From: Vibrio albus
GTDB lineage: Bacteria; Pseudomonadota; Gammaproteobacteria; Enterobacterales; Vibrionaceae
Direction: 5' to 3'
Length of the DNA: 64,000 bases
Assembly (NCBI RefSeq): GCF_003144035.1
Contig: NZ_QFWT01000009.1
Location: forward strand, 151,818-215,817
The translations under genes and the position numbers were made by a program. Below, in pieces: positions 1 to 9,839 of the stretch. Under the pieces are notes generated by a model. That model was not told where the DNA came from. It did no database searches and was given only the letters and a program-made list of their open reading frames with translations. Every line of letters starts with the position of its first letter. Positions within the stretch are counted from its first letter, which is position 1.

Positions 1-221
1 TGAGACAGCATTTTCTCACTCACTCCGGTAATTCTTTTTCTCAGTTCACTGAACCTGTGTGTACCATCCAATAATGAGAACAGTACCAATACCCCCCAGC
101 GACTGGTCACATCATGCAACACGCCCCTTGAAGGACAGGCCTTTGCCAGCACATCACCCCGCTGAAATTTTTCAGTCAGCGACTCTTCTTTTAACTGTCT
201 GATTTCTTTTGCCATTTCCAT
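1..221 (-). CDS. HxlR-family transcriptional regulator, partial (QorR/YtfH-like)
   Basis: The C-terminal part is cut off by the window edge. About 73 residues are visible, reading MEMAKEIRQLKEES, then a winged-helix segment with a CPSRGVL motif (an early cysteine, usual in redox-sensing HxlR proteins) and RWGVLVLFSLLDG..RFSELRKRI, the HxlR helix-turn-helix signature. I chose the ATG at 221 because GGCAGGGA lies just upstream; an ATG at 236 in the same frame lacks such a site. The gene is divergent from a qorB-like gene, the arrangement of ytfH/ytfG (qorR/qorB) in enterobacteria, and a perfect palindrome lies between them. By family, it would repress the quinone reductase gene until its cysteine is modified by quinones or other electrophiles. 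The link to the neighbour is inference from context. Confidence 0.85.
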   Translation of the reverse strand, partial: MEMAKEIRQLKEESLTEKFQRGDVLAKACPSRGVLHDVTSRWGVLVLFSLLDGTHRFSELRKRITGVSEKMLS

Positions 222-280
222 AATATCCCTGCCCATCAGATTAATTTTCGGCTGCAGATTTACGCTTACCAAAAAGTGCG

Positions 281-299
281 TACTTACAATTAGTAAGTA
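281..299. promoter_or_regulatory. Perfect inverted repeat, probable HxlR-regulator operator
   Basis: TACTTAC-AATTA-GTAAGTA is a 7-bp perfect inverted repeat with a 5-bp spacer, centred in the divergent gap between the HxlR-type gene and qorB. Sites of HxlR/YodB-type repressors are inverted repeats rich in TACT/AGTA of about this size. It is the only strong palindrome in the gap. Confidence 0.7.
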
Positions 300-415
300 T
301 AAATGGCAAGCTATACAAAATCGAGTGATACCAGCTTCAGCTATAGAATTATTTAAACATCTCTATAGAAAACATGGCTGAGGCAGGTACGAACCAATAA
401 CAAAGGAGAAAGAAC

Positions 416-1267
416 ATGATTGCAGTTACCGGAGCAACAGGCCAATTAGGTCAACTGGTCTTAAAACATCTGACAAATACCACAGACGCAGGAACTGTCG
501 TTGCGCTTGCACGCAACCCGGATAAAGCACAGCTACTGAAAGAGCTTGGTATTGAGGTGCGTGAAGCCGACTATTCAAAGCCAGAGACACTGACCAGTGC
601 GCTAACAGGGGTTAAAAAGCTGCTGCTTATCTCATCCAGTGAAGTCGGCCAGCGCTTTGCTCAACACAAGAATGTCATTGATGCGGCTAAATCAGCCGGT
701 GTCGAGCTGATCGCCTATACCAGCCTGCTTCACGCTGACACCTCCCCGTTGCAACTGGCTGAAGAACATATTCAGACAGAAGACTATCTGAAAGAGACAA
801 ATGTTCCACATACTATTCTGCGTAACGGCTGGTATACAGAAAACTACCTGGCCAGTATTGCTCCGGCTCTGGCAAATGGCGCATTCATCGGCAGTGCTCA
901 GGAAGGAAAAATCAGCTCAGCGGCCCGGGAAGACTACGCAGAAGCCGCCGCGGTTGTGCTAACCAGCGATGAAGATCAAAGTGGTAAGGTATATGAGTTA
1001 TCCGGAGATGAGAGCTATACGCTTGCTGAACTGTGCCAGATTATCAGCGAGGAAACCGGGAAAACCGTTCCGTACGTTGATATGCCGGAAGCCGAGTTTG
1101 CCAAAGCACTTGAAGGGGCCGGACTACCTACGCCGCTGGCAGCCATGCTTGCCGATTCCGATGTCGGTGCGTCAAAAGGCGGCCTGTTTGACGACAGCCA
1201 CACCATCAGTAAACTTACCGGTCATCCAACCAAAGAGCTGCGCGAGTTGGTGAAAGCCTTTATCTAA
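416..1267 (+). CDS. qorB: NAD(P)H:quinone oxidoreductase, QorB/YtfG-like (NmrA-type SDR)
   Basis: At 283 aa it is close to the 286 aa of E. coli QorB. The N-terminus MIAVTGATGQLGQLV is the Rossmann NAD(P)-binding TGATGxLG motif of atypical short-chain dehydrogenases in the NmrA group. There is no signal peptide, so it should be cytosolic. A strong ribosome binding site (AAGGAGAAAGAAC) precedes the ATG. By family, it reduces quinones with NADPH and protects against quinone stress. The divergent HxlR regulator and the palindrome at 281-299 fit quinone-inducible control. It could be another NmrA-like SDR, but length, motif and neighbour all favour QorB. Confidence 0.88.
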   Translation: MIAVTGATGQLGQLVLKHLTNTTDAGTVVALARNPDKAQLLKELGIEVREADYSKPETLTSALTGVKKLLLISSSEVGQRFAQHKNVIDAAKSAGVELIAYTSLLHADTSPLQLAEEHIQTEDYLKETNVPHTILRNGWYTENYLASIAPALANGAFIGSAQEGKISSAAREDYAEAAAVVLTSDEDQSGKVYELSGDESYTLAELCQIISEETGKTVPYVDMPEAEFAKALEGAGLPTPLAAMLADSDVGASKGGLFDDSHTISKLTGHPTKELRELVKAFI

Positions 1268-1281
1268 TCCGCTGTTTTTTT

Positions 1282-1310
1282 CGGCATGGTATCTGTTGGA
1301 CACCATGCCG
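1282..1310. terminator. Hairpin between convergent qorB and ABC transporter genes
   Basis: CGGCATGGT pairs perfectly with ACCATGCCG across an 11-nt loop. It is followed on the plus strand only by TTTATCC, so it is a modest terminator for qorB, possibly shared by the convergent gene. Confidence 0.5.
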
Positions 1311-1327
1311 TTTATCCTATCCGGCAA

Positions 1328-2959
1328 TTAACCGATAAATCCACCGGTCTGGCGTGCCCAGAGCTGGGCATAAATACCACCCGATTCAAGCAGCTCTTCA
1401 TGCGTACCCTCTTCAGCAATACACCCGCCATCCATCACAATCAGACGATCCATTGAGTTGATGGTCGACAACCGGTGGGCAATCGCAATCACTGTTTTAT
1501 CCTGCATCAGTGTCTGCAGGTTTTCCTGGATAGCAGATTCTGCATCCGAATCCAGAGCCGATGTGGCCTCATCCAGAATCAGAACAGGAGCGTCTTTCAG
1601 CAGTACCCTTGCGATTGCAATACGCTGCCGTTGGCCACCAGACAGCTTCACTCCACGCTCACCAACCTGAACATCCAGCCCGGTTTTGCCCTGTCCGTCA
1701 ATGGCGATGGTTCCTGAGTTAATATCATAGAAACGCAGTAACAGATTGACTAACGTTGACTTGCCAGCACCAGAACGGCCAACGATACCGACCTTCTCCC
1801 CCGGTTTAATATGCAGGTTAAGACCATCAAATACCGCCTTGGTATTATCGTAACGGAAGTTAACAGCAGTGAAGCGGATTTCACCTGATGTCACCTGCAA
1901 ATCCTTCGCCTGCGGAACATCTTTTACCTCTGCCTCATGGGCAATGGTATTCATACTGTCAATCACGATACCGATATTCTCAAACAGAGCGCGGATCTCC
2001 CACATAATCCATTTGGACATACCCTGAAGACGCAGTGAAATAGTAATACCAATGGCAATAACTCCCACACTCACCAGTTCATCCCGCCAGAGAAAGATAG
2101 CCAGTGCTGCCGTCGAAAGCAGCAGCAGATAATTCAGAATATCCAGACTAAATAGCAGACCGGTAATCGTACGCATCTGCCGGTAGGTGACGTGCAGAAA
2201 ATACTTCATTCCGGTTTCAGCGAACTCGGTTTCCCGCTGAGAATGGGAAAACAGCTTCACCGTCATAATATTGGTATAGCTGTCAACAATGCGCCCGGTC
2301 ATATTCGACTGGGCATCCGCCAGCTCGGTGGCATTCTTTTTCAGTACAGGCACAAAATAGAACTGGATAACGATGTAGATAATCAGCCATATAAGAACCG
2401 GCAGTACCAGAGTCTGATCCGCCTCTGCCAGCATAAACAGCACTGAGACAAAATACACGGCAATGTAGATCATGATATCCATCATCTTCATGACGGTTTC
2501 CCGAATCGCATTGGCGTTCTGCATCACTTTGGTGGCGACTCTTCCCGAAAAATCACGCTGAAAGAAACCGACACTCTGTTTAAGCAGATGGCGATGCGCC
2601 TGCCAGCGAACGGACATCGGATAATTACCCAGGATAGACTGGTGCATGATCATGGAATGAAAGAACGCCAACACCGGCATCACCACCATCACCAGCAAAG
2701 CCATGGACGTGATTCGAGCCCCCTGATGCAGCCAGAAATTCTCCCGGCTCTGGCTGCTGAGAATATCCACCAGCTCCCCCATATAACGCACCAGAGTGAC
2801 CTCGGCTACCGCAACACAGGCACTCAACACGGACAGCAGAAGTAATGGCTTTTCAAAGCCTCTGGTGTAGTAACGGCAAAAGGCAAACAGACTATTGGGC
2901 GGCGTTTCCGGTTCATGTTTAGGAAACGCCTGAGTAAGATTTTCAAACCATCGGAACAT
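1328..2959 (-). pseudogene. ABC exporter (permease-ATPase fusion) with internal deletion of the Q-loop region
   Basis: This 543-aa half-transporter of the MsbA/lipid-drug exporter type has an N-terminal membrane domain of about six helices (residues roughly 30-335) followed by an ATPase domain. Walker A (GRSGAGKST), the signature motif LSGGQRQR, Walker B (VLILDEATSALD) and the H-loop (AHRLS) are all present. However, only about 30 residues separate Walker A from the signature motif, where the family has about 95-100. The text runs from the first beta strands (GTIAIDGQ) straight into GKTGLDVQVGERG, so the Q-loop and most of the helical subdomain are missing, near 1688-1700. Homologues are about 600 aa. 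The frame stays open, but the product should not couple ATP to transport. The substrate is unknown. It could be an assembly error rather than a real deletion. Confidence 0.75.
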
Positions 2960-3070
2960 GGATAACTAACCTAATTTAGCAGCAAGGAAAGGGAAATAAA
3001 CGGAATATTTATTGACCTGAACGACTTTTCATTATTCAAATTATCAGTAAAATGAGGGCAAAACACTAAC

Positions 3071-3089
3071 GATAACGCCAATTATTATC
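3071..3089. promoter_or_regulatory. Fur box
   Basis: GATAACGCCAATTATTATC matches the 19-bp consensus Fur box at 15 of 19 positions, including the complete GATAA and ATTATC arms. It lies 38 bp upstream of the iron-siderophore uptake genes, so Fe2+-Fur repression of the locus is expected. Confidence 0.7.
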
Positions 3090-3126
3090 AATACCATTTA
3101 CAGCCTAATATTAAAAGTAAGATGCT

Positions 3127-3915
3127 ATGTTCACACTGAATAATGTACAAGTGGTACGCGGGGGAAGAGCGATTCTGTCCGTTGATCATTTGTCGATACC
3201 AACCAATGAGCTCACCGTGGTTCTGGGACACAATGGTTCCGGAAAATCCACACTGGTTAATCTGTTATCCGGGCAAAACCGACCGGATACCGGTGAGGTA
3301 CTATTTCGTTCCCAGCCGCTGCACAGACTGAATGCAAAAGCGCGGGCCCGCGCCATTGCTTTCCTGCCACAGAAACTGCCAGCCAGTTTAGGGCTAACCG
3401 TCAGAGAGCTGGTCAGGCTGGGGCGTTTCCCCTGGCGCGGCACTCTGGGGCGCTGGCGGAATAAAGATGAAAAGATGATTCAGCAGGCCATGGAGAAAAC
3501 TGATGTGGCGAATTATGCCAATACCTTTGCCGATGAACTCTCCGGCGGCGAACGGCAACGCGCCTGGGTAGCGATGTTGCTGGCGCAGCAGTCTCCCGTT
3601 CTGATACTGGACGAACCCACATCCGCACTGGACATCCATTACCAGTACCAACTGATGGATCTACTTTCAGAGTTGCATAAAAACCACGGAAAAGGCGTGC
3701 TCGTGATTCTGCACGATCTGAATCTCGCTCTGCGTTATGCCACCCGAATACTGGCTCTCAAACAGGGAAAAGTGATGTTTAACGGTTCCGCTGATGATCT
3801 GGCAGATGAACGTCTGCTGACGAAACTGTATCACACCCCTATCCGGCTGATTGATCATCCTCAGCCAGCCACACCATCCTCAGAAACTCATAAGGTCGCC
3901 ATCGTATGCCGTTAA
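3127..3915 (+). CDS. fhuC: Iron-siderophore ABC transporter ATP-binding protein (FhuC-like)
   Basis: A 262-aa ATPase of the FepC/FhuC family, the usual length. It contains Walker A (GHNGSGKST), a Q-loop (FLPQ), the signature LSGGERQR and Walker B (VLILDEPTSALD). It energises import of ferric hydroxamate-type siderophores across the inner membrane and works with the binding protein and permease encoded immediately downstream. Its end overlaps the next start by 10 bp, so the genes are translationally coupled. A Fur box lies upstream. The Fhu assignment rests on gene order C-D-B and a two-domain permease; the exact siderophore cannot be told. Confidence 0.88.
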   Translation: MFTLNNVQVVRGGRAILSVDHLSIPTNELTVVLGHNGSGKSTLVNLLSGQNRPDTGEVLFRSQPLHRLNAKARARAIAFLPQKLPASLGLTVRELVRLGRFPWRGTLGRWRNKDEKMIQQAMEKTDVANYANTFADELSGGERQRAWVAMLLAQQSPVLILDEPTSALDIHYQYQLMDLLSELHKNHGKGVLVILHDLNLALRYATRILALKQGKVMFNGSADDLADERLLTKLYHTPIRLIDHPQPATPSSETHKVAIVCR

Positions 3916-4853
3916 TCTGCAACATAACTAACAAGCCTCTTATCCTGTTCTTGAGTGTATTTTCCTTTATTACGATCACACTGGGCACAGCCCATGCCAC
4001 ACCGGTACAGGTCACCGATAGCCGGGGTAAGCATACACTAACAGCCAAACCGGTTCGTCCCGTGGTTCTGAGCTGGGATACACTTGAACAAGTCATTGAA
4101 CTGGGGATCACGCCCGTTGGCGCACCGGATCTGGAAAGTTATTCCGAGTGGGTTGTTCAGCCCGCGATTCCTCGGACGACAAAAAGTGTAGGTACCCGCA
4201 GTGAACCGAACCTGGAGAAAATCGCCTCACTGAATCCGGATATTATTATCACCTCCCAGATACACAGAGAGATACTGCCACGCTTAGAACAAATCGCTCC
4301 GGTACTGATCTATTCGAATTTCTCCGCCGGTCATCAACATGCCAATGTTGCTATCGAACAATTCAGTGAATTAGCCAAAGTCTTTGGTAAAGAAGAATAC
4401 GCGCAGCAAAAACTGACCCGAATGAGCAACACATTCCAGGCTCTAAGGAAGAAAATCACCTCTGCTTTCCCAACGCAGACGCCTGAAGTCGTCGCAATGC
4501 GCTTTGCCGATACAACCTCCGCCTTTCTCTATACAGAAAATTCAACGGTGCAGTATGTTCTGGAACAACTGGGCCTGAAAACAGCGATACCACAGCCGAC
4601 AGCCAAGTGGGGGATTATCCAGAAGCCCCTTTCTGAACTGCAGTATGTCACCGACGGTTATGTGCTTTATCTGCTTCCGTTTGCGGAAGAAAAGACACTG
4701 CAAAAGTCCATTCTGTGGCGGGCTATGCCGTTCGTTCGCTCAGGACATGTGAACTCAGTTCGCTCGGTCTGGAGTTATGGCGGCGCAATGTCGCTGATGT
4801 ATACCGCAGAGGCCATCACTGAAAGTCTGCTGAAACTTGGACCTCAGTCATGA
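3906..4853 (+). CDS. fhuD: Periplasmic iron-siderophore binding protein (FhuD-like)
   Basis: This 315-aa protein has an N-terminal signal peptide (hydrophobic core LILFLSVFSFITI, likely cleavage after AHA near residue 31) and a class III binding-protein fold. The mature start TPVQVTDSRGKH and NPDIIITSQIH are typical of the PF01497 family. It binds the ferric siderophore in the periplasm and delivers it to the permease. Its start overlaps the ATPase gene by 10 bp and its end overlaps the permease gene by 4 bp. It appears intact, although the permease it serves is truncated. Confidence 0.88.
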   Translation: MPLICNITNKPLILFLSVFSFITITLGTAHATPVQVTDSRGKHTLTAKPVRPVVLSWDTLEQVIELGITPVGAPDLESYSEWVVQPAIPRTTKSVGTRSEPNLEKIASLNPDIIITSQIHREILPRLEQIAPVLIYSNFSAGHQHANVAIEQFSELAKVFGKEEYAQQKLTRMSNTFQALRKKITSAFPTQTPEVVAMRFADTTSAFLYTENSTVQYVLEQLGLKTAIPQPTAKWGIIQKPLSELQYVTDGYVLYLLPFAEEKTLQKSILWRAMPFVRSGHVNSVRSVWSYGGAMSLMYTAEAITESLLKLGPQS

Positions 4854-6358
4854 CTATCCGGCATTTCTTATTTCCTGCCATGTTGCTTCTGTCAGCCGCC
4901 TTTATAAGCCTGCAGATCAATCAGTCGCTGAGCTGGCAGCACCAACTGACGCTGGCTTTTACCCCTTTTCAGGCAGAATCTTTTGCAGATTTTAATTTTG
5001 TCTATGCCCAACTGCCGAGGGTAGTTATCACCTTGTTGGTCGGTGCCACTCTGGGACTGGTCGGTAGCCTGATGCAACAGTTAACCCAGAATCATCTGAC
5101 TTCTCCATTTACCCTGGGTACATCGTCAGGTGCCTGGCTGGCTCTGGTGATACTGAGTGTATTTCTGCCTGATTCCATACCAGATTTCAGTGCCATGGCG
5201 GCTATGGGCGGAGCACTGACAGCCTTTGCCTTTATCCTGCTGATCACCGGACTGAAAAATATTACCGGCCTGCCACTGGTGATCTCCGGTATGGTGGTTA
5301 ATATCCTGTTTGGCTCGCTGGCAACCGCTATTATTCTGCTGAATCAACAGTATGCACAAAATGTCTTTATGTGGGGAGCCGGTGATCTGGCTCAGAACGG
5401 CTGGGACTGGGTGCTCTGGCTACTGCCACGCCTTTCGCTTGCCCTGCCTTTGCTGATCGTGGCACCGAGAATACTCTTGCTGTTACGCCTTGGACAAGAA
5501 GGCGCAGCAGCACGTGGTCTTCCCGTGGTGCCCGTCTTCCTGCTGCTGATGATTAGCGGGATCTGGCTGGTCTCAGCCGCAATCACTGCCGTCGGTCTGA
5601 TTGGTTTTATCGGTCTGCTGACACCAAACATTTCCCGGGCTCTGGGTGCCAGAACCGCAAAAGAGGAGTTATATACCAGTCTGTTGCTTGGGGCACTGCT
5701 GCTTATCCTGACCGATATACTCTCTATGGCGATGAGCGAGTGGACAGGCCAGCTCATTCCCAGTGGCGTCACCGCAGCCGCTATCGGAGCCCCGGCTTTA
5801 ATCTGGTTCAACCGGAAAAAAATGAAAGCGCAGGACAACATGGCTGTACGTTTACCAGACAGCCGCACTGTCATGAATACCACTACCGTACTTCTGTTCT
5901 GTGGTCTGTTTATTACGGCAGTAATACTTTATCTTCTGGCCCAGCCAAATGAACTTCAGTGGCAATTTGCTTTTCCCAATACCTACCAATGGGAACTGCG
6001 CTGGCCAAGAGCCATTACAGCGATGAGTGCCGGTGCTGGCCTTGCCGTTGCAGGCACCATACTGCAAAGATTGTTATACAACCCTCTGGCGAGTCCGGAT
6101 ATTCTTGGGGTTTCGTCCGGGGCAACATTTGCACTGGTTTTTTCGATTCTGTTCTTCGGGCAATCTCTGCTTGCGACGCCTTGGTTAACGGCCATGATCG
6201 GCAGCCTGGTCGTACTCTGCCTGCTTTTACTGCTGGGTAAACGACATCAATACGCGCCATCCAGTATGATCCTGACAGGACACCATGGAGACACCATTCT
6301 CCAGCACCAACTACACCTCCGAGCTGATCAGCAACCAGCAGGCACACAGTGTCGCTGA
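4850..6358 (+). pseudogene. fhuB: Siderophore ABC transporter permease (FhuB-like), C-terminally truncated
   Basis: FhuB proteins are fused double permeases of about 660 aa. This frame is 502 aa. The first FecCD-type half is whole (the LIGFIGLLTPNISR motif ends its core) and the second half starts normally (LASPDILGVSSGATFALV), but homology stops at SSMILTG near residue 477. The last 25 residues (HHGDTILQHQ onward) are the out-of-frame reading of a TonB-dependent receptor gene. About 180 residues of the second half, including its coupling helix, are missing, so a working permease is unlikely. The break at about 6275-6285 coincides with the headless receptor that follows, pointing to one deletion removing both ends. 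Confidence 0.82.
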
Positions 6359-8267
6359 TGTGCTGCAAAATGATCCGACAGTGCGCACAACCAGAGGGTT
6401 CGGAAACCTTCAGGAAATCTATATGATCCGCGGTCTTCCCGTATTCTCTGATGATATGCTGGTCAATGGTGTATACGGCATTCTTCCCCGTCAATATGTT
6501 GCTGCCGAGATGTTAGAACGGGTAGAAGTTTTCCGGGGATCCAATACGTTCCTGAATGGTGCCGCTCAGGCAGAGAGTGCTATTGGTGGTTCAATTAACG
6601 TAGTACCGAAACGAGCGGGTGAAAAGCCTCTGACCCGGGTTACGATGGGGTCGGAAACAGGTGGACAAGCTTATGCCGCATTAGATATCGGCCGCCGTTT
6701 TGGTAGTAATCAGGAAAATGGTATTCGGGTTAACCTGATCGGCCGTAATGGTGAAACCTCTGTAGAAGATCAGGAGCGTGAGCTTGGTGTTATCTCTGTA
6801 GGTTTCGATCATGACAGCGAACGTTTCCGTTTCTCCGCAGATATCGGGTATCAGGATCATCATGTCGATTCCCCAAGAGAAAGTGTGACCCCAAGTGGCA
6901 CATCCATTCCATCTGCACCAGATGCCTCAACAAACTACGCCCAAGACTGGACTTACACCGATGACAGGCAATTGTTTGGTGCTGTTCGTGGAGAATATGA
7001 TTTAACTGATGACACAACCAGTTGGCTGGCCGTTGGAGCCCGTAAGGGTACAGAGCATAACGTATTTGCTAACCTCTCAGTTGATGAAAATGGCAACGGC
7101 TCTTCATACATGCCCTATGAAAATATTCGGGAAGACGAAATTTTGTCCAGTGATGCAGGTATCCGTCATGAATTTACGACAGGCTCCATCGGGCATACTG
7201 CTGTCGTTTCCGGCTCTTATTACACGATGTCGGCAAAACAGGCATACGCATATGGCTACTATTTCTCCCCGGCAACCAGCCTGTATAACCCTACGAATCT
7301 TGCATCAGATATGACAACCACCACAGGTGACATGGGCGATCCAAAAGACCAATTGAAGTACGAGTTATCCGGTATTTCTCTGGCAGATACAATGGCGCTG
7401 TTCAATGAACAATTGCTGGTTACACTGGGCGCACGTTACCAGACTATTGAGCAGGAAAGCTCAACCAACTATGACGGGGTAATGGATGTCCAATATGATG
7501 ATTCTGCGGTGACGCCTTTCGCGGGTATTGTGTATAAAGCCACAGACAACGTCTCACTATATACCAACTACGCAGAAGCACTCACACCGGGAGAAACCGT
7601 AAGTTCATCTCCGACGTGGAACGCTATTCGTTCTTCATACGTTACCTACGCCAATGCCGGAGAAGTCCTAAACCCTTATGTATCGAAACAGATCGAGCTT
7701 GGGATTAAATATGACAATAGCTTTTATGGGGGGAGCATCAATCTGTTCAGAACAACCAAAGCAGGGGCTCTTATTGACGGAAATGACAACCTGACTCAGG
7801 ATGGCGAGCAAATCAATCAGGGTGCAGAGCTGACTATGTATGGTATGCCGGTTGAAAGCGTAAAAGTTCTGGGCGGTATCACTCTGACCGATACGGAGCT
7901 GAATAAAACAACAGACGGTGCTTATGACGGCAATGCTGTAATCGGTGTTCCGGAAGTTCAGGCAAATCTAAACCTTGAATGGGATACACCGTTTGTTGAA
8001 GGCTTAACATTGGAAGGCCGCACTATTTATACTGGTTCTCAGTATGCCAATGAGTCAAATACTCTGAAAGTTTCGTCCTGGACTCGTTTTGACCTGGGCG
8101 CTCGTTATCTGGTTAATCTGGATCAGCATGATCTGACTCTGCGGGCACGAGTAGAAAATGTAGCGGATAAAGATTACTGGGCTGCTGCCGGGGGCTATCC
8201 GGGTTCCGGATATCTGGTACAGGGCAACCCAAGAACTGTCGTTGTGTCTGCAAGTTATGATTTCTGA
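6285..8267 (+). pseudogene. TonB-dependent siderophore receptor, N-terminally truncated
   Basis: The visible 660 residues hold most of the plug domain (VADVLQNDPTVRTTRGFG, then YMIRGLPV and the IGGSINVVPKRA motif) and a complete beta-barrel ending in SASYDF, with the terminal aromatic residue typical of outer-membrane barrels. There is no signal peptide and no TonB box, and the frame opens inside the plug, with the ATG overlapping the broken permease gene. Full receptors carry roughly 60-100 more residues at this end. Without export signals the product cannot reach the outer membrane, so I call it a pseudogene. It was presumably the cognate receptor of the fhuCDB system, with its own promoter lost in the deletion. 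Confidence 0.82.
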
Positions 8268-8310
8268 CAACAAGTTATAACTTCTGACAAATAAATAGTA
8301 ACTCTTAATC

Positions 8311-8342
8311 TTTGCTCTCCCCACTTTATGAGGGAGAGCAAA
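8311..8342. terminator. Bidirectional terminator hairpin between receptor and ppiC
   Basis: TTTGCTCTCCC pairs with GGGAGAGCAAA (11 bp) around a short loop, between two convergent genes. The T-rich and A-rich ends of the stem provide U tracts on both strands. Confidence 0.75.
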
Positions 8343-8348
8343 ACCGTA

Positions 8349-8627
8349 CTAAGTGCGATATAACACTTTCACCACATGAAAACCGAAGCGTGTTTTTACG
8401 ATAAATGGCTTCAGTACTTCGTTCTTAAATACAGCCTTGTCAAACTGAGGCACCATGGCTCCCTGATTGAATTCGCCCAAGTCACCGCCCTTTTTACCAG
8501 AAGGGCATGTGGAGTATTTTTTGGCAAGCGTCTGAAATTTTGCCCCTTTTTTAAGTTGCTGCAAAATATCTTTTGCCTGAGCCTCATGTTTTACTAGAAT
8601 ATGCAGTGCGGCTGCGGTCCGGGCCAT
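8349..8627 (-). CDS. ppiC: Peptidyl-prolyl cis-trans isomerase C (parvulin)
   Basis: A 92-aa single-domain parvulin, the same size as E. coli PpiC (93 aa). It opens [15 protein letters not shown] and carries the rotamase signature ([18 protein letters not shown], then GFHVVKV). There is no signal peptide, so it acts in the cytosol, catalysing proline isomerisation during protein folding. It is transcribed alone and is convergent with the receptor pseudogene. Confidence 0.92.
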   Translation of the reverse strand: MARTAAALHILVKHEAQAKDILQQLKKGAKFQTLAKKYSTCPSGKKGGDLGEFNQGAMVPQFDKAVFKNEVLKPFIVKTRFGFHVVKVLYRT

Positions 8628-8794
8628 AGTGGTTACCTCTCTTTTGTTGACGCGCGGATTCTAGCGTAATCTGTATGTAATCGACAATCATTAACCTGTC
8701 TTGGACTATATACCCAAACAAACTTAACATGAGCGGTGTTTATTCCGCCTTATCAGGTATAATCTCTTAACACCACAGGGAAACAGGATACGAT

Positions 8795-9703
8795 ATGAAA
8801 AGCAAAGCAAACCAGTCTCAGGGAATGCTGTTATTTAAATTGTCTCTTCAACAGCAGAGCTTTGCTATCGGCACATTAAAAGTCCGGGAAATTATTCCGT
8901 ATATGCCGACAACCCAAATTCCGTATTCTCACCATAATGTGATTGGCGCTATCACTTTTAGAGGCCTGACGGTTCCTGTGATTGATATGGCTGCCGCGAT
9001 TGGGTTCCGTTCTATTGCCCCTGAAGAATATAACAACTGCTACCTGATTGTTACCGACTGCCTCCGTACCGTTGTGGCGTTTATGGTGCGTTCTATCGAG
9101 AAAATCATCGACTGTGACTGGCGAGCCATTGAACCGGCTCCAGAGACCGCCGGGCATAATATTTTTGTCACAGGAATAACCCGGCATGAAGATAACATCG
9201 TTCAGTTGATGGACGTTGAGTTATTGCTGTCCAAAATTTACCCGCAAGAAGCATCCGCCCGTTTTCCTATACTCACCGATGTTGAACGTGAAAAGCTTAA
9301 ACCTCTTAATATTCTCCTGGTGGACGATTCAACCATTGCCCGTAAGCAGCTCTCTGACGCTCTGGACAGCATTAATATTCCTTACTTCGTCTGTAAGAAT
9401 GGTGCGGAAGCTATTGATCTGATGAGAGAAAGAGCGGCAGAAGGTAATCCTATTGATATTCTGGTGAGTGATATCGAAATGCCGGGGCTGGATGGCTATG
9501 AGCTGGCATTTGAAGTCCAAAATGATCCGTTACTCAGCCACGCTTACCGTATCCTGCATACTTCTCTTTCCAGTGAAATGAGCGCAGACAGAGCCCATCA
9601 GGTTGGTGCCCATGAGGCTTTGACTAAATTTGATGCTACGGAGCTCGTTCAGGCAATGCTGCGCGGAGCCGAACAACTCAGCGCAGAAGCAATGAAAAGC
9701 TGA
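8795..9703 (+). CDS. cheV: Chemotaxis adaptor CheV
   Basis: This 302-aa protein has an N-terminal CheW-like domain (residues about 10-160; VREIIPY and GAITFRGLTVPVIDM are typical) and a C-terminal response-regulator receiver domain (about 170-300). The receiver holds the acidic pocket (LLVDDS), the phospho-acceptor Asp in ILVSDIEMPGLDG and the conserved KFD/LTK region (EALTKFD). CheV couples chemoreceptors to CheA, and its phosphorylation tunes adaptation. Vibrio genomes carry several dispersed cheV copies outside the main chemotaxis operon, as here. AGGA lies 7 nt before the ATG. Confidence 0.9.
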   Translation: MKSKANQSQGMLLFKLSLQQQSFAIGTLKVREIIPYMPTTQIPYSHHNVIGAITFRGLTVPVIDMAAAIGFRSIAPEEYNNCYLIVTDCLRTVVAFMVRSIEKIIDCDWRAIEPAPETAGHNIFVTGITRHEDNIVQLMDVELLLSKIYPQEASARFPILTDVEREKLKPLNILLVDDSTIARKQLSDALDSINIPYFVCKNGAEAIDLMRERAAEGNPIDILVSDIEMPGLDGYELAFEVQNDPLLSHAYRILHTSLSSEMSADRAHQVGAHEALTKFDATELVQAMLRGAEQLSAEAMKS

Positions 9704-9839
9704 TACATTACGTTATAACGACACTACTTAAGCTATTAACTGCTCCATCAAAAATGCTATTATCGCTGCCCGGCTTATCTCTGCACAATAAAAGACAGAG
9801 AACGCCATCACTGGACATAGCAGCAACATAGTAAATAGT

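Noticed and set aside
9704..9839. Manganese yybP-ykoY riboswitch upstream of the UPF0016 gene
   Set aside because: I could not find the conserved paired cores of that motif in the 136-bp leader.
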